From: Flavobacteriaceae bacterium
GTDB lineage: Bacteria > Bacteroidota > Bacteroidia > Flavobacteriales > Flavobacteriaceae
NCBI GenBank assembly: GCA_013001285.1
Contig: JABDMU010000074.1
Coordinates: 1-57,343 of the forward strand
Length of the DNA: 57,343 bases
Direction of reading: 5' to 3'
The notes beneath the pieces were generated by a model. That model saw nothing but the letters and a program-made list of their open reading frames with translations, had not been told where the DNA came from and made no database searches. Of this stretch, positions 17,601-26,750 are shown piece after piece. Positions within the stretch are counted from its first letter, which is position 1, and each line of letters begins with the position of its first letter. A program made the translations under genes and the position numbers.

Positions 17601-19516
17601 GTTAAAGGAACAATTGTATAACAACCCGTTGTATCATCTTCTATTCTAACATATAAGGTTTGTACATTTTGAACCGTATTTTGGTAATTACTTTCATCTG
17701 CAATTGCATTTATACCTTCATTTGCATCGGATTCTGACTCATGAAAAGTCACAGTAACATTTGTTAACCCATCTAATATGTCTGGAATAACATCAATAAG
17801 ATTGAAGCTAGCAAATCCGTCGTCATCAGCCTCACAGGCATTAACAGCAGGAATACTATTTTCATCAACCACTGGACGATCAAGGATCTCAATGGTGAAG
17901 GAGGTGGTATTTGTACAACCGGTTTGTGTGTCTACAACGTGAACATAAAGTGTTTCATTGGGCAAGGTATTGACATAAGGATTTGGAATTGGATTCGCTC
18001 CAGTATCGGCGTCAGTTTGCGTATAATGGTATGTTACGACCAGATTAGGATTTCCCTGGGTGATACCGTCATCAAGAGCTGTCAGATCAATAGAGGTCGA
18101 ACCATCTGCACTTTCATCATCACAGTATTGCACATTATTTGGAGATAAAGGATCAGGTAAACGATTCACGATCAAATCGAAATTCGTAAATGCCAAACAC
18201 CCATTATCTATGTCTTCAATGCGAACAAAAATGATTTGTGGATTCGTCGAATTTTGAATAGGAGTTAAAATGGGATTGATATTATTTTGAGCATCAGCAA
18301 GGGTGTAATGATAGGATATGTTATAATTTGCTGGTGGAACTGCCGCAAGAGCATCATCGTCCATGGTTGAGAGGTCAAAGGTTTCCGTTTCATCCCCGCT
18401 TAGGTCGTCGCATAGTTCATAATCTGGGAGCGGTTCAGCGGTTTGTTCAGAATTTAGTGTAACGTTAATCGTATCTTCTATAATGCAATCTGATCCGTTT
18501 AAAGGAATTGTGATCACCACTTGAAATAACCCTGAAGAGGTGACCGTTAAGTTTGAATTGACCTCAGCCGGCATTAACGTACCATTTTCATACCAAGCAT
18601 AGGTAGCCAATGGATTTTCGATGTCAGCATCAATAAAATAGTCTAAGGCGCAAGTTGTCACATCTGGTCCGAGTTCAACAGTAGGATTAAAGCTATTTCC
18701 TTGAATGAAAACGGCCGAGTCATAATTTTGATCGGTTTGATCGGCAATGACCAGTTTGATATGATATTGCACATTTGGTGTAATGTTAGCTGAGGCTGAA
18801 AGCACCACCGTACGACCATTAAAATTAGTGTCACCCATGGTATAGCCATCAAAGTATTCTTCATTTTCAGCTGGACAGAATCCAACGATCTCATCATGAA
18901 TAGTATTTGTATTTACTGGTATTGCTGTTCCTGGCACTAGGGCAATGTTCGTATATGGATCTGAAGTTCCAGCTTCTCTTATTAAAAAGGCAAATCCATC
19001 GGAATATTCGCAAGGAAAATTACCGAAGTATTCTTCAGAGGCAAGAATATAATCGAATTGTATAAGGTTTGAGATCGAGGTGAAATCGAATTCTATTGTG
19101 GTGGCATTATAGGTATTTGTAATCCCGAGAGCCGCCTCCAGATCTGGATCTGTTCCCCAATTTAAATCACCATCGTTTAAGATGTTATCATTTGTGGTAT
19201 TACCTCCTGAGGCTGCATTCCCTGTAGATAGAACAATGCCATTTTCAAATGGAAAATTTGACATATCACGTTCAAAATATCCAAAACTTGAAAATCCGTT
19301 CACACTACCATTGATGGAAGACGAAATATTTGAGACTTCAACACAGCCTTCCACAAGATGATCTTCTATTAAAGATTGAGCAGATAGACTATTATCTATT
19401 GAAATTTTTTGACCGAATGTACTATTGGATAAGCTTAAGAAGATAGCAAGTATCAAATAAGCGTAGCAACCTCTATTCAGAACATTTGTAGCGAATTGCG
19501 AATACATTTTTAGCAA
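14642..19516 (-). CDS. Giant T9SS type B surface protein with choice-of-anchor L domain and 11 Asp-rich modules
   Basis: The 1624-residue protein has an N-terminal signal peptide (to about residue 35). A choice-of-anchor-L-type domain follows at roughly 40-270 (SNFPFENGIVLSTG, DYILASEEYFGNFPCEYSDGFAFL). Then come eleven ~94-residue modules between about 360 and 1405. Each module opens with C-D-D-x-x-x-D-G-x-x-x-F-D-L and closes with P-Q-x-I-Y-V-R-V-E-x-x-x-x-G-C. An Ig-like region (SYLWSTGETSSEIEI) precedes the gliding-motility-type C-terminal sorting domain (from about 1541: TPNGDGYFDYW ... GWDGTYNGALMPANDYWY). It should be exported by the type IX system and fixed to or released at the cell surface. 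Adhesion is a family-based inference. The Met at residue 4 is an alternative start. Confidence 0.9.
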   Translation of the reverse strand: MLKMYSQFATNVLNRGCYAYLILAIFLSLSNSTFGQKISIDNSLSAQSLIEDHLVEGCVEVSNISSSINGSVNGFSSFGYFERDMSNFPFENGIVLSTGNAASGGNTTNDNILNDGDLNWGTDPDLEAALGITNTYNATTIEFDFTSISNLIQFDYILASEEYFGNFPCEYSDGFAFLIREAGTSDPYTNIALVPGTAIPVNTNTIHDEIVGFCPAENEEYFDGYTMGDTNFNGRTVVLSASANITPNVQYHIKLVIADQTDQNYDSAVFIQGNSFNPTVELGPDVTTCALDYFIDADIENPLATYAWYENGTLMPAEVNSNLTVTSSGLFQVVITIPLNGSDCIIEDTINVTLNSEQTAEPLPDYELCDDLSGDETETFDLSTMDDDALAAVPPANYNISYHYTLADAQNNINPILTPIQNSTNPQIIFVRIEDIDNGCLAFTNFDLIVNRLPDPLSPNNVQYCDDESADGSTSIDLTALDDGITQGNPNLVVTYHYTQTDADTGANPIPNPYVNTLPNETLYVHVVDTQTGCTNTTSFTIEILDRPVVDENSIPAVNACEADDDGFASFNLIDVIPDILDGLTNVTVTFHESESDANEGINAIADESNYQNTVQNVQTLYVRIEDDTTGCYTIVPLTLHTNLLETGTNVRDFQVCDDDSGDGIAEFDLASIADTIANGHDITITFYETQDDIDNETNALDQTVPYVVDSSPQTLYVNIAVPSCERDVTIDLIINPPIILEPIPPIDYCDDDDDGFTSIDMASLDPFVLNGMTDVTATYFLTAADAQNNENVLPPFYTNTENPQTFHVRVSHDVTACFDRMPIEVNVIAAPEVNDPADIIICDNDQDGYYIIDLDALIPEIVSNTNNLNITFHTNLSDANSDINAIPNTTSFNASTQIIYVRVESTMTACHAISEVNVIINTEPAFIDISNFQNCETDGNQIADFLFNEKDDEILNGQTGKEVLYFETENDAINRVNIIDKDLVYNNTSSPQTIYCRVENTTDPDCFGVSSFIIEVGAIPTFNAPTNFTLCDDISNDGFELFDLTEKVDEITSGSTDNLVLSFHTSLEDAENSVNEIDLTYTNVENPQQIYVRIENGNYCHAIAEFGLNVVQVPTVNLPSALVTCDNDYDGLSSFDLTVSEIEILDIRNDDIEVSYYETEDDLETNTNQIPNPSNYTNISNPQTVFVKVLNTQSGCYAELPLELNVNLPPLINPIPEIHICDNDSNTFELNLATDILLETLTNVEYAYFSSLLDAENEQDPLGDTYSYSGSGETIFLRANDTLTNCFRIQSFDLVVNPNPIANTPPDLEACDDDFDYELIFDLSQQDPFVLGGQSANAHTVTYYETLIQAENASNAIQDLNYNAFDGQELFVRLENNSTGCFDTTSFMVIINRKPNVAIEDQVICLDNLPLTVYADTEIETDSYLWSTGETSSEIEIDQIGSYSVTVTSFDGCETLSEFEVIESEPATIEVTETIDFSDPNNITITISGIGNYLYILDDGEPQESNVFENVSLGYHSITVIDLNGCGSVTTEVLVIDAPKFMTPNGDGYFDYWHIVGVETLAGTTINIFDRYGKQLAFLTSTSQGWDGTYNGALMPANDYWYVANVVQGDRQFQIQGHFALRR

Positions 19517-19558
19517 TCAATGGATTAGACCTGGGTTTATGCGCATAAAAGTGCTAAA

Positions 19559-19593
19559 AAATCGATGAAATAACAAAATAAATCGATGAAATA
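19559..19593. repeat. Direct repeat upstream of the T9SS gene
   Basis: AAATCGATGAAATA occurs at 19559-19572 and again at 19580-19593, 21 bp apart (two helical turns). The site lies 43-77 bp before the start of the giant T9SS gene. It might bind a regulator. I see no ideal TAnnTTTG box in this 93-bp gap. Confidence 0.45.
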
Positions 19594-19609
19594 CACTATA
19601 TTTTAACAA

Positions 19610-21451
19610 CTAGTAATTTAAATAGACCCAACCTGCCAGTGATTCAAAATCCGGGTCATTCAAATGCAAGACATAAAAATATGTACCAACAGGCAATAAT
19701 TTACCCAGATCATTTAGGCCTTTATTAGATCTGCCTCTCCATTTAAGGCTATTATCTCCTTTAAAGATTAAGCTGCCGTATCTATTATAAATAAGCAGTT
19801 CGTGGTTCTCAAATATATCATACAGACCTTGGATATTGAACCAATCATTATAGCCGTCCTCATTAGGTGAAAAGCCTTGAGGAACAACTGGTGGACAATT
19901 CTCAACGTTCAATAAGAATTGGAATAGTTGGTAGCAAGGTAAAGACTCGACACGTATAAATATGATCTGAGGCTCAAGGGTATTTGTGAAGTTAGTGATC
20001 TGTATAATTTCATTGATTTGTTGTTGGGCATCCTCAACGCTCAGATAAAACTTTGCTGTACTAGTATCGAAGGACATATCGATGAGATCTAACTGAACAC
20101 TTAAATCAAACGCCGCAGAATTAAATCCTTGATCACATCCAAGAAGGTCATCTAATTCGATGATAGGCTCTGATGACAACAGACTGATATTTTCGATATA
20201 GGAATTATTAATTTCAACAATTTCGTTGACAGTGCCATTTCCAGTGCCATCATCATCAACAACTGCCAATAATTCAAATTCACCTTCAACAAATTCAGGA
20301 ATTGAAATGACCATCGAATTGGTTTCAGAGCTACCTATTTCAATAATGTTAAGGGTTGTATTTTGAGCAATTAAAATGCCATCGATATAAAATGCAATTG
20401 GTGTATTTGCGGGAAGGCTATCGGTACTGTTTAAATTTGAAACGGTATAGGTCAGTTCAAAATCGCTAGAATTACAACTGGCGTTTATGGGGTTAAATGC
20501 AATTGTGGCATCTGGTAATTGACTATTTAGAACGGTAATGATATTATTTAGAATTATTAGGTCAGCTCTGAACACACCGTTTTCATCGAAGTCACCAGTG
20601 GTTAACTTTATTGTTGCTGAGGTGTCACCAATAGCAATATTGTTTTGGATATCATAGACATCGAGATCGACATTGTAGAAATCACTAGAATTTGTAAACG
20701 TATTTGTCCCGTTAAAGGCATTATCGCTTAAATTCAATGGTGGGTTGGATAAGATATTGTCATTAATCGACAAGGATTCGCCGTAATTTAACGCATCATC
20801 ACCTTCCCAGGCCAAAAAACCGATCTTCGCGCCTTGATTATCTAAAACATTAATGTTTTCTAATAAAATGATCTTTTCTGTAACATTGGTATTTATGATC
20901 TCAAGACCTTGAAATAAGCTAACTTGATTGAGAGGTAAGGACAGATCTTCATAGATCACATAAATACTCCAACCAGCAAAATTCGTGCGATTACTGCAAT
21001 AGCCAGGATTAGAAAGTAATGCACCAGAAATGTCTAATTCCGAAAATTCATAAGTGCCATTTCCAGTTGAAACAATGACATCGGTTATATCGGTTACACA
21101 TGAGAAATATAGCAACTCACCAAAGGGTGAATTAAAAGTAACAGAATAATTGAGATCTGAGTTAATTGCTGACCCATTTAAATTTACCGTAGTATCGGCT
21201 TCACCGGAACCAGCCCAATAAAGATATGCTGCAATAACGGTTTGATCAGCCGTTAGGTTTAAGGTAGCTTGTGATGAGGGAAGAATTTCGCAAAAGGAAT
21301 CGTCCAAATTATTTTCAAAACTATTTAAGGTATTCCCAAAAGCTTTATAATCATATTTACCATTGAATTGTTGAAATAAAGAAATGTCTTGTCCATGACT
21401 AATTGCAGACATTATTAGGAGACCAATTAGTATGGGAAAATTGGTTTTCAT
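19610..21451 (-). CDS. T9SS type B sorting-domain protein with one Asp-rich module
   Basis: The 613-residue protein has a signal peptide (MKTNFPILIGLLIMSAISHG). A large beta-rich N-terminal half follows, with AAYLYWAGSGEADTTV and a CARDB-like region around residues 330-430 (SDFELTYTVSN ... EGEFELLAVVDDDG). Next is a single degenerate copy of the module repeated in its neighbours (GCDQGFNSAAFDL ... PQIIFIRVE). A gliding-motility-type C-terminal domain begins near 527 (FSPNEDGYNDWFNIQG). It is 33 bp downstream of the next T9SS gene and 93 bp upstream of the giant one. The three probably form one surface-protein locus. Confidence 0.88.
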   Translation of the reverse strand: MKTNFPILIGLLIMSAISHGQDISLFQQFNGKYDYKAFGNTLNSFENNLDDSFCEILPSSQATLNLTADQTVIAAYLYWAGSGEADTTVNLNGSAINSDLNYSVTFNSPFGELLYFSCVTDITDVIVSTGNGTYEFSELDISGALLSNPGYCSNRTNFAGWSIYVIYEDLSLPLNQVSLFQGLEIINTNVTEKIILLENINVLDNQGAKIGFLAWEGDDALNYGESLSINDNILSNPPLNLSDNAFNGTNTFTNSSDFYNVDLDVYDIQNNIAIGDTSATIKLTTGDFDENGVFRADLIILNNIITVLNSQLPDATIAFNPINASCNSSDFELTYTVSNLNSTDSLPANTPIAFYIDGILIAQNTTLNIIEIGSSETNSMVISIPEFVEGEFELLAVVDDDGTGNGTVNEIVEINNSYIENISLLSSEPIIELDDLLGCDQGFNSAAFDLSVQLDLIDMSFDTSTAKFYLSVEDAQQQINEIIQITNFTNTLEPQIIFIRVESLPCYQLFQFLLNVENCPPVVPQGFSPNEDGYNDWFNIQGLYDIFENHELLIYNRYGSLIFKGDNSLKWRGRSNKGLNDLGKLLPVGTYFYVLHLNDPDFESLAGWVYLNY

Positions 21452-21484
21452 TGACAGTTCATGACATCGATTAGAACAACTAAG

Positions 21485-24400
21485 TTAACGTTTTAAAGTA
21501 AAGTGACTGGTAAATACGCGACCATCTTGAAGGGTAACATGAAACCAGTAGTCATTCGTTGGCATAAGTTGACCATTAAAAGTCCCATCCCAACCGGGAC
21601 CACGAGGATCGATCTTTGCAAGTAACTTTCCAAAGCGATCATAAATATAGATCAAGCTATTTGCCTGAAAGTCATTATTAACACCGTAAACCTGCCAAGT
21701 GTCATGATAGGAATCATGATTCGGTGTAAAGAATTTTGGGAATCCAATAACAGATACCATTTGTTCGACAATGCCACATTCATTTTTATCTCGCACATAA
21801 ACCGTATGAATTCCAGGTTCAACATTTTCAAAGAAATTACTGTCTTGATAAGGCCCATTTATATCGTCTAAGGCATACTCATAATCGCCTTCTCCAGATA
21901 CATTTATGGTAATTGTATTGTTTGACGTTGCATCAATAACATCTATTGATTCTATGGTCGCGATATTTGAAGGAAGTACAGTTATAGTTCTCACCTTCGA
22001 ACAACCATCGGTATTAGTTACGGTAACCGTATAAATACCAGGTTGATTAACTTGTATTTCGGTAGTGGTTTGCCCTGTTGACCAATTATATAAATAGTTA
22101 TTTGGTAGGTCGCCAATTACGCCACCTGAAAGCGTAATTAGTTCTGGAAAGAAGTTGATACAATAGAGCAGTTCTTCTTCAACGTCAATATTTGGAAGTT
22201 CGAAAACCGTTAGTTGAACTTCATTAATGCCATAACAAGCGTTATCGTTCTCAACACGTACAAAAATCACTTGTGAATAAGCAACGGTATTGGTAAATGA
22301 ATTGCCGAGTGCACTCTGCTCGAGAAGGGCATCTTCATAAGTTTCATAATAATTTAAAGTTACCTCGTCAGGTAAGCCGCTGAGTACGGTTGCATTCGCA
22401 TCAGACAGATTAAAAACATGAAATCCATCTTCAGTGCCGTCATCATCACAGACTTCCAAAATGGCATCATTGGCATTTGTGGCACTGACCTCTAGCGTCA
22501 ATTCGGCGATTCCGAAGCATCCTGTTAGATCATCAATAACCTGAACATAAATTATTTGCGGGTTTTCCCAATTACTGAAGGCGTTGCCATCAATTTCATT
22601 ATCGCCAGATTGCGCATCGGCTAAGGTTGTAAAGAATTTTGTTGATCTGTTTGGAACTCCGCCTGTCAAGTCATCGTTGGCTTCGGTTAAATTGAAAAGT
22701 GTGAACCCTTCTGGGATACCATCTTCATCACATTGAAATAAGCTTGAATCATATGCTTCTGGAATCAAATTAACAATTAAGTTAAATGAAGTGGTACTAT
22801 AACAATCTGTTTTGGCGTTATTTTCTATTCGAACAAAGATCTGTTCCGATAAAGGCACAACATTATTATATTGTAATGGTAGCGCATTTATACCATTGTT
22901 GGCATCATCGGGATCACTGTGGTAGCTTACCGAATATAATGCAGGATCTTGAACACCAAGTACGAGTGGAGTCAAGGCACTGAGATCTGTGGTGACCTGA
23001 CCGTTCATATCATCGCCATCGGAAGCATCATCACAAACTTCGATATCTCCAATTGAATTGGCAATTGGTGTTAGAAACACGTCTACCATAAACGATGTGG
23101 TATCGAAGCAATCTGGAGAATTCACATTTTCTATCCGAACAAATATTTCTTGTGGATTTGTAATTGTTAGGTAAGGTAAAACCAACTCATTACTATTATT
23201 GACGGCATTATCTAAGCTGTTAAAATACTTTACTCTGAAGATACTTGCGTCTTGAGTTCCTAAGACTTCGGCATCCACAGAAGTGGAAAAATCAAAAGAG
23301 AAAAATCCATCATTATCATCATCACAAACCTCAATATTAGCAGGTTGATTTGCTAAAGGTGTTTCAAAAATGGTGATGGTTTTAGTAAAAGTTTTTATTT
23401 CATCTTCAGTGGTTAAGGTGGCTGTTACATCGTAGGTCCCAGGCTCATCATAAATGTGAGTTGGACTTGAATCGGTTGACGTATTCGTATCTCCAAAATC
23501 CCATAGGATACTTAAAAAAGTTTCTGAACTATCTATTGAAAATTGGGTAGTGTCGCCAAAACAGAAAAATTCAGCTTCAATTTTCGCAATTAAGAACGAC
23601 TGAATAAAAGGCGGTAGTCCCAAATTGGAAAAAGTCCCTGGTGCGAGGGCAATACCATCTTGTTGATAATCACATGCTGCACCTAATTCCTCAGGGCTAT
23701 TGATAACGTCTAGGGTTGTGTTGTTAGACGTGTTACACACATAAATTCTGCCATCTGGCCCTAATTGTACTGCTGCTAAAAAGGTGCCACTTTGAGAATA
23801 AACTATAAACTGTGAAGCGGGAATATCAGCCGCTTCAAGATCGAATTGAGAAATGATACTGCCGTTTGGGACATATAATTTTTTCGAATCTGCCGAAAAA
23901 TCAACCCCATAAGTTTGTGTGGCGGCCTGGAGATTCAATGGATTACTCACTGTACCTGTTGCATTATCGAAGTCGTATAGCCATAAACTTCCAGTGTTAC
24001 CTGAAGAAGTTGTACTACTTGGCGTATTTAAATTTTGAGCATGGCATATCGCCAATTTGCTTCCATCTGGGGATGATTTTAAATAACCAATACCATTTCT
24101 GCGGTAGCCCTGAGTTGTAATGAACGGATTTACCTGTGAAGTCACTGGTGTGGTATTTACGCCATCACTATCTACTCTAAAGGCATAAAACGTATCTACA
24201 AATTGGGTAATCACCCAATATGAATTCCCATCGGCATGTTCGACAGCGGTTATTTTTTCGGCACATTTTAAGGGGACATGGCTTTGATCATTCTCATCAT
24301 AGGTGACCAAATGAATATTTTTTTCAGTTGGAACCACATCACCTAAACCACCATTGAGTGTGAGATCTACCAACGAATAATTAAAACCGTTATTAAAACC

Positions 24401-24898
24401 GTCATCTATGGCAGAGGAGACCGCTTGATCACCGAAAGTCTCTTGGTATACATTTATTGGATTTCCGTTGATATCGGCGGGACCTTGATCGGGATAGGCC
24501 CATGCATTGTTATGATGAGGTTCATCTACTGTAAATACATAATATTGATCTGCATTTCCCGGTCTGGGAACAATAACTGCAGATGAGGTGCTTGAAGGAT
24601 CACCTAAAAGACCTGAGCCTGCACCATAATTAGCATTCGGCATAATTTGATAATTCCGATTCCATACGGTACGTCCATCGGTGTAAAAAAGAAGATTTCC
24701 ATTAGGATCAGAAATTGAAGAGCAACCTTCATTGGTATTAATAGTTCCAATTGCCGAACCATCAGCCGTAACAGTGCCATTATCCACATCAAAAATCAAT
24801 CCGGCGCCATTACCAAAATACCAATGTGAAGCTTCGCCTTGAGCAAAACCTAGCTGCACACAAATGAGTGTGGTGAGGGATAGCAGTAATTTTTTCAT
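21485..24898 (-). CDS. T9SS type B surface protein with beta-propeller, PKD domain and 4 Asp-rich modules
   Basis: The 1137-residue protein starts with a signal peptide (to about residue 19). The next ~400 residues resemble a propeller (ASHWYFGNGAGLIFD, then repeated YVFTVDEP, YWVITQFVD, LYVPNGSIISQFDL and GPDGRIYVCN strands). A PKD domain lies near 450-500 (ILWDFGDTNTSTD). Four Asp-rich modules span about 520-880 (ICDD/EVCDDDNDGFFSF type). An Ig-like YNWSTGQTTTEI region and a type B sorting domain from about 1053 complete it. Only 27 bp separate it from the ABC permease upstream, so it may be read through from that operon. It should be a surface-exposed or secreted protein; the ligand is unknown. 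Confidence 0.9.
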   Translation of the reverse strand: MKKLLLSLTTLICVQLGFAQGEASHWYFGNGAGLIFDVDNGTVTADGSAIGTINTNEGCSSISDPNGNLLFYTDGRTVWNRNYQIMPNANYGAGSGLLGDPSSTSSAVIVPRPGNADQYYVFTVDEPHHNNAWAYPDQGPADINGNPINVYQETFGDQAVSSAIDDGFNNGFNYSLVDLTLNGGLGDVVPTEKNIHLVTYDENDQSHVPLKCAEKITAVEHADGNSYWVITQFVDTFYAFRVDSDGVNTTPVTSQVNPFITTQGYRRNGIGYLKSSPDGSKLAICHAQNLNTPSSTTSSGNTGSLWLYDFDNATGTVSNPLNLQAATQTYGVDFSADSKKLYVPNGSIISQFDLEAADIPASQFIVYSQSGTFLAAVQLGPDGRIYVCNTSNNTTLDVINSPEELGAACDYQQDGIALAPGTFSNLGLPPFIQSFLIAKIEAEFFCFGDTTQFSIDSSETFLSILWDFGDTNTSTDSSPTHIYDEPGTYDVTATLTTEDEIKTFTKTITIFETPLANQPANIEVCDDDNDGFFSFDFSTSVDAEVLGTQDASIFRVKYFNSLDNAVNNSNELVLPYLTITNPQEIFVRIENVNSPDCFDTTSFMVDVFLTPIANSIGDIEVCDDASDGDDMNGQVTTDLSALTPLVLGVQDPALYSVSYHSDPDDANNGINALPLQYNNVVPLSEQIFVRIENNAKTDCYSTTSFNLIVNLIPEAYDSSLFQCDEDGIPEGFTLFNLTEANDDLTGGVPNRSTKFFTTLADAQSGDNEIDGNAFSNWENPQIIYVQVIDDLTGCFGIAELTLEVSATNANDAILEVCDDDGTEDGFHVFNLSDANATVLSGLPDEVTLNYYETYEDALLEQSALGNSFTNTVAYSQVIFVRVENDNACYGINEVQLTVFELPNIDVEEELLYCINFFPELITLSGGVIGDLPNNYLYNWSTGQTTTEIQVNQPGIYTVTVTNTDGCSKVRTITVLPSNIATIESIDVIDATSNNTITINVSGEGDYEYALDDINGPYQDSNFFENVEPGIHTVYVRDKNECGIVEQMVSVIGFPKFFTPNHDSYHDTWQVYGVNNDFQANSLIYIYDRFGKLLAKIDPRGPGWDGTFNGQLMPTNDYWFHVTLQDGRVFTSHFTLKR

Positions 24899-24925
24899 TT
24901 ATAAGCAATGTGGCTTATAAAGATA

Positions 24926-25750
24926 TTACAAATCTCTCTTTTTTAATAATCTATACGATAAAAAGATGAATATGGCAGTCCAGACCAATACAATGGCAAT
25001 TTCATACCAATGAACCGCGTAATCATAGGCTATTTCTGTTTTGTCCGGAAATTTGGTCATGACTATTCGTCTAAAGGGTTCATCGATAAGTCTGTACATC
25101 GAGTCCAAAGGAAAGAAAGCCTGTATTTTAGCTGCCAATGCATAATCTGCTTGCCAGAAAATTAATAATACCAAGAGCCATTCGACTACATAGAGGATAA
25201 ACAGAAATGCCAATGCAAATGCAGAACGTTTTAATAGCATTCCAAAGAACAAACAGAGGCTAAAGAAGCCAATAAGTTTAACGAAGTAGGCTAGTAGGAA
25301 TTCGGTTCCAGTTACAATAATATTAAACTCGGTGTAGCTTGAATAATATAGGCCAATTAATAAAGATGCCAGTCCCATAAGCAAGGTCGCTGCCAATGAG
25401 AAAAATACGATGGTATAAAATTTTGAAAGAATGAATTCCTTTTTGCTTAGGCCATCTATGAGATTTTGTTTTAAGGTTTTGTTACTGTATTCGTTACCTA
25501 TCATACTAACTACGACAATGGCAAAGAAGAATTTAAATTGCGATGCAAAAAAGGTCGTAATATGCCAAATAATTGGAAAATTGAATATACCCAGTTCTCC
25601 TAATTCAAGAGTAAAAAAGCCAAAAAAGTTAATTTTAATCGACGATAATACCAACACTGTAAATGGTAGAATGAAAGACACGAAGATCAAGATCTTACTA
25701 GTTCTGTTCAGCCATAATTTTTGCAATTCTAATTTTAATAAACGTAACAT
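24926..25750 (-). CDS. ABC transporter permease (ABC-2 type)
   Basis: The 274-residue protein has about six hydrophobic segments, beginning LLKLELQKLWLNRTSKILIFVSFILPF. It contains the ABC-2-type stretch VVSMIGNEYSNKTLKQNLIDGLSKKEFILSKF, typical of NosY/CcmB-like permeases. It lies 13 bp downstream of its ATP-binding partner. The cargo cannot be read from the sequence. A 6-bp inverted repeat ATAAGC/GCTTAT at 24902-24919 separates it from the T9SS gene. Confidence 0.88.
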   Translation of the reverse strand: MLRLLKLELQKLWLNRTSKILIFVSFILPFTVLVLSSIKINFFGFFTLELGELGIFNFPIIWHITTFFASQFKFFFAIVVVSMIGNEYSNKTLKQNLIDGLSKKEFILSKFYTIVFFSLAATLLMGLASLLIGLYYSSYTEFNIIVTGTEFLLAYFVKLIGFFSLCLFFGMLLKRSAFALAFLFILYVVEWLLVLLIFWQADYALAAKIQAFFPLDSMYRLIDEPFRRIVMTKFPDKTEIAYDYAVHWYEIAIVLVWTAIFIFLSYRLLKKRDL

Positions 25751-25763
25751 AGTAAAGGCTTGG

Positions 25764-26666
25764 TTAATTGTTGGATTTATCAGTTAATTGCAAAAATTGT
25801 TCTTCTAAACTTTCTTTTCGTTTTACAAGATGAGACAAGGTTATTCCTTGTTCAAACATCAATTTATTAAAGGTTGATGCGTCCATGGGTTCGCTTAAAA
25901 AAGCTGTGATCAAGCCTTCATTTTCCTTTATTTTTCCAAATGAATCATGTCCCTTTAATAGGTTTAGTAGTGCTTCATTTTGATCGCTTTTAAGTTCGAA
26001 AAAACCATGGCTAGAGATCATTTCATCAACACGACCTGAATATAATTTTTCGCCTTTTCGGAGTACAACCACATGACTACAAACTTTTTCAACTTCATCT
26101 AAAAGATGAGAAGCTAACAAAATGGTTGTTCCATTTTTGGCTATATCTTTTATGATCTCTCTAATTTGATGGATCCCTTGTGGATCAAGTCCGTTCGTGG
26201 GCTCATCAAGAATCAGAATTTCAGGATCGTTAAGTAGGGCAGAGGCAATGGCTAACCTTTGTTTCATACCCAGAGAAAATGTTCGGAATTTGCTGTCCTT
26301 TCTTTCAAGCAGACCAACGACTTCTAATTTTTCATCGATCTTTTCAGGATCAACACCTTTTATTTTGCACACCAGATTTAAATTTTGATGTGCTGTCATA
26401 TACGGATAAAAATTAGGGCGCTCAATGATGGCACCTACTTTTTTCAAAGCATCATGAGTGGAAACGTTTCCATCAAACCAGCTAAAGTCTCCTGCGGTTT
26501 TATTAACGACATTAAGAACAATTCCAAGGGTTGTGGATTTACCGCTGCCATTTGGGCCTAAAATCCCATAGACGTTGCCTTTATTAATAGTGAAGGTCAG
26601 ATCTTTAACTGCGGTGAGAAAGCCAAACTTTTTTGTAAGATTGTTGATTGTGAGAATAGACTCCAA
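25764..26666 (-). CDS. ABC transporter ATP-binding protein
   Basis: The 300-residue cytoplasmic ATPase has Walker A GPNGSGKST (37-45), a Q-loop region, the signature FSLGMKQRLAIASALL, Walker B with LILDEPTNGLDP and the switch His in LLASHLLDEVEKVCSH. It belongs to the CcmA/NosF/bacitracin-exporter-like branch paired with ABC-2 permeases, and the permease gene follows 13 bp later. About 75 residues after the nucleotide-binding domain form a small C-terminal extension common in this branch. No clear -7 box was found in the 84 bp upstream. Confidence 0.93.
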   Translation of the reverse strand: MESILTINNLTKKFGFLTAVKDLTFTINKGNVYGILGPNGSGKSTTLGIVLNVVNKTAGDFSWFDGNVSTHDALKKVGAIIERPNFYPYMTAHQNLNLVCKIKGVDPEKIDEKLEVVGLLERKDSKFRTFSLGMKQRLAIASALLNDPEILILDEPTNGLDPQGIHQIREIIKDIAKNGTTILLASHLLDEVEKVCSHVVVLRKGEKLYSGRVDEMISSHGFFELKSDQNEALLNLLKGHDSFGKIKENEGLITAFLSEPMDASTFNKLMFEQGITLSHLVKRKESLEEQFLQLTDKSNN

Positions 26667-26750
26667 ATGCTACATTTTTTGATTGGTTATAAAAGTAAGA
26701 CGACCATGTAAAAAAATTGTTACAAGGCTAGTATACAAATAGGGTATTGA

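Noticed and set aside
24902-24919. ATAAGC/GCTTAT inverted repeat between the ABC permease and the T9SS gene as a terminator
   Set aside because: The stem has only six AT-rich pairs and no T run follows on the minus strand, so termination there is not supported.
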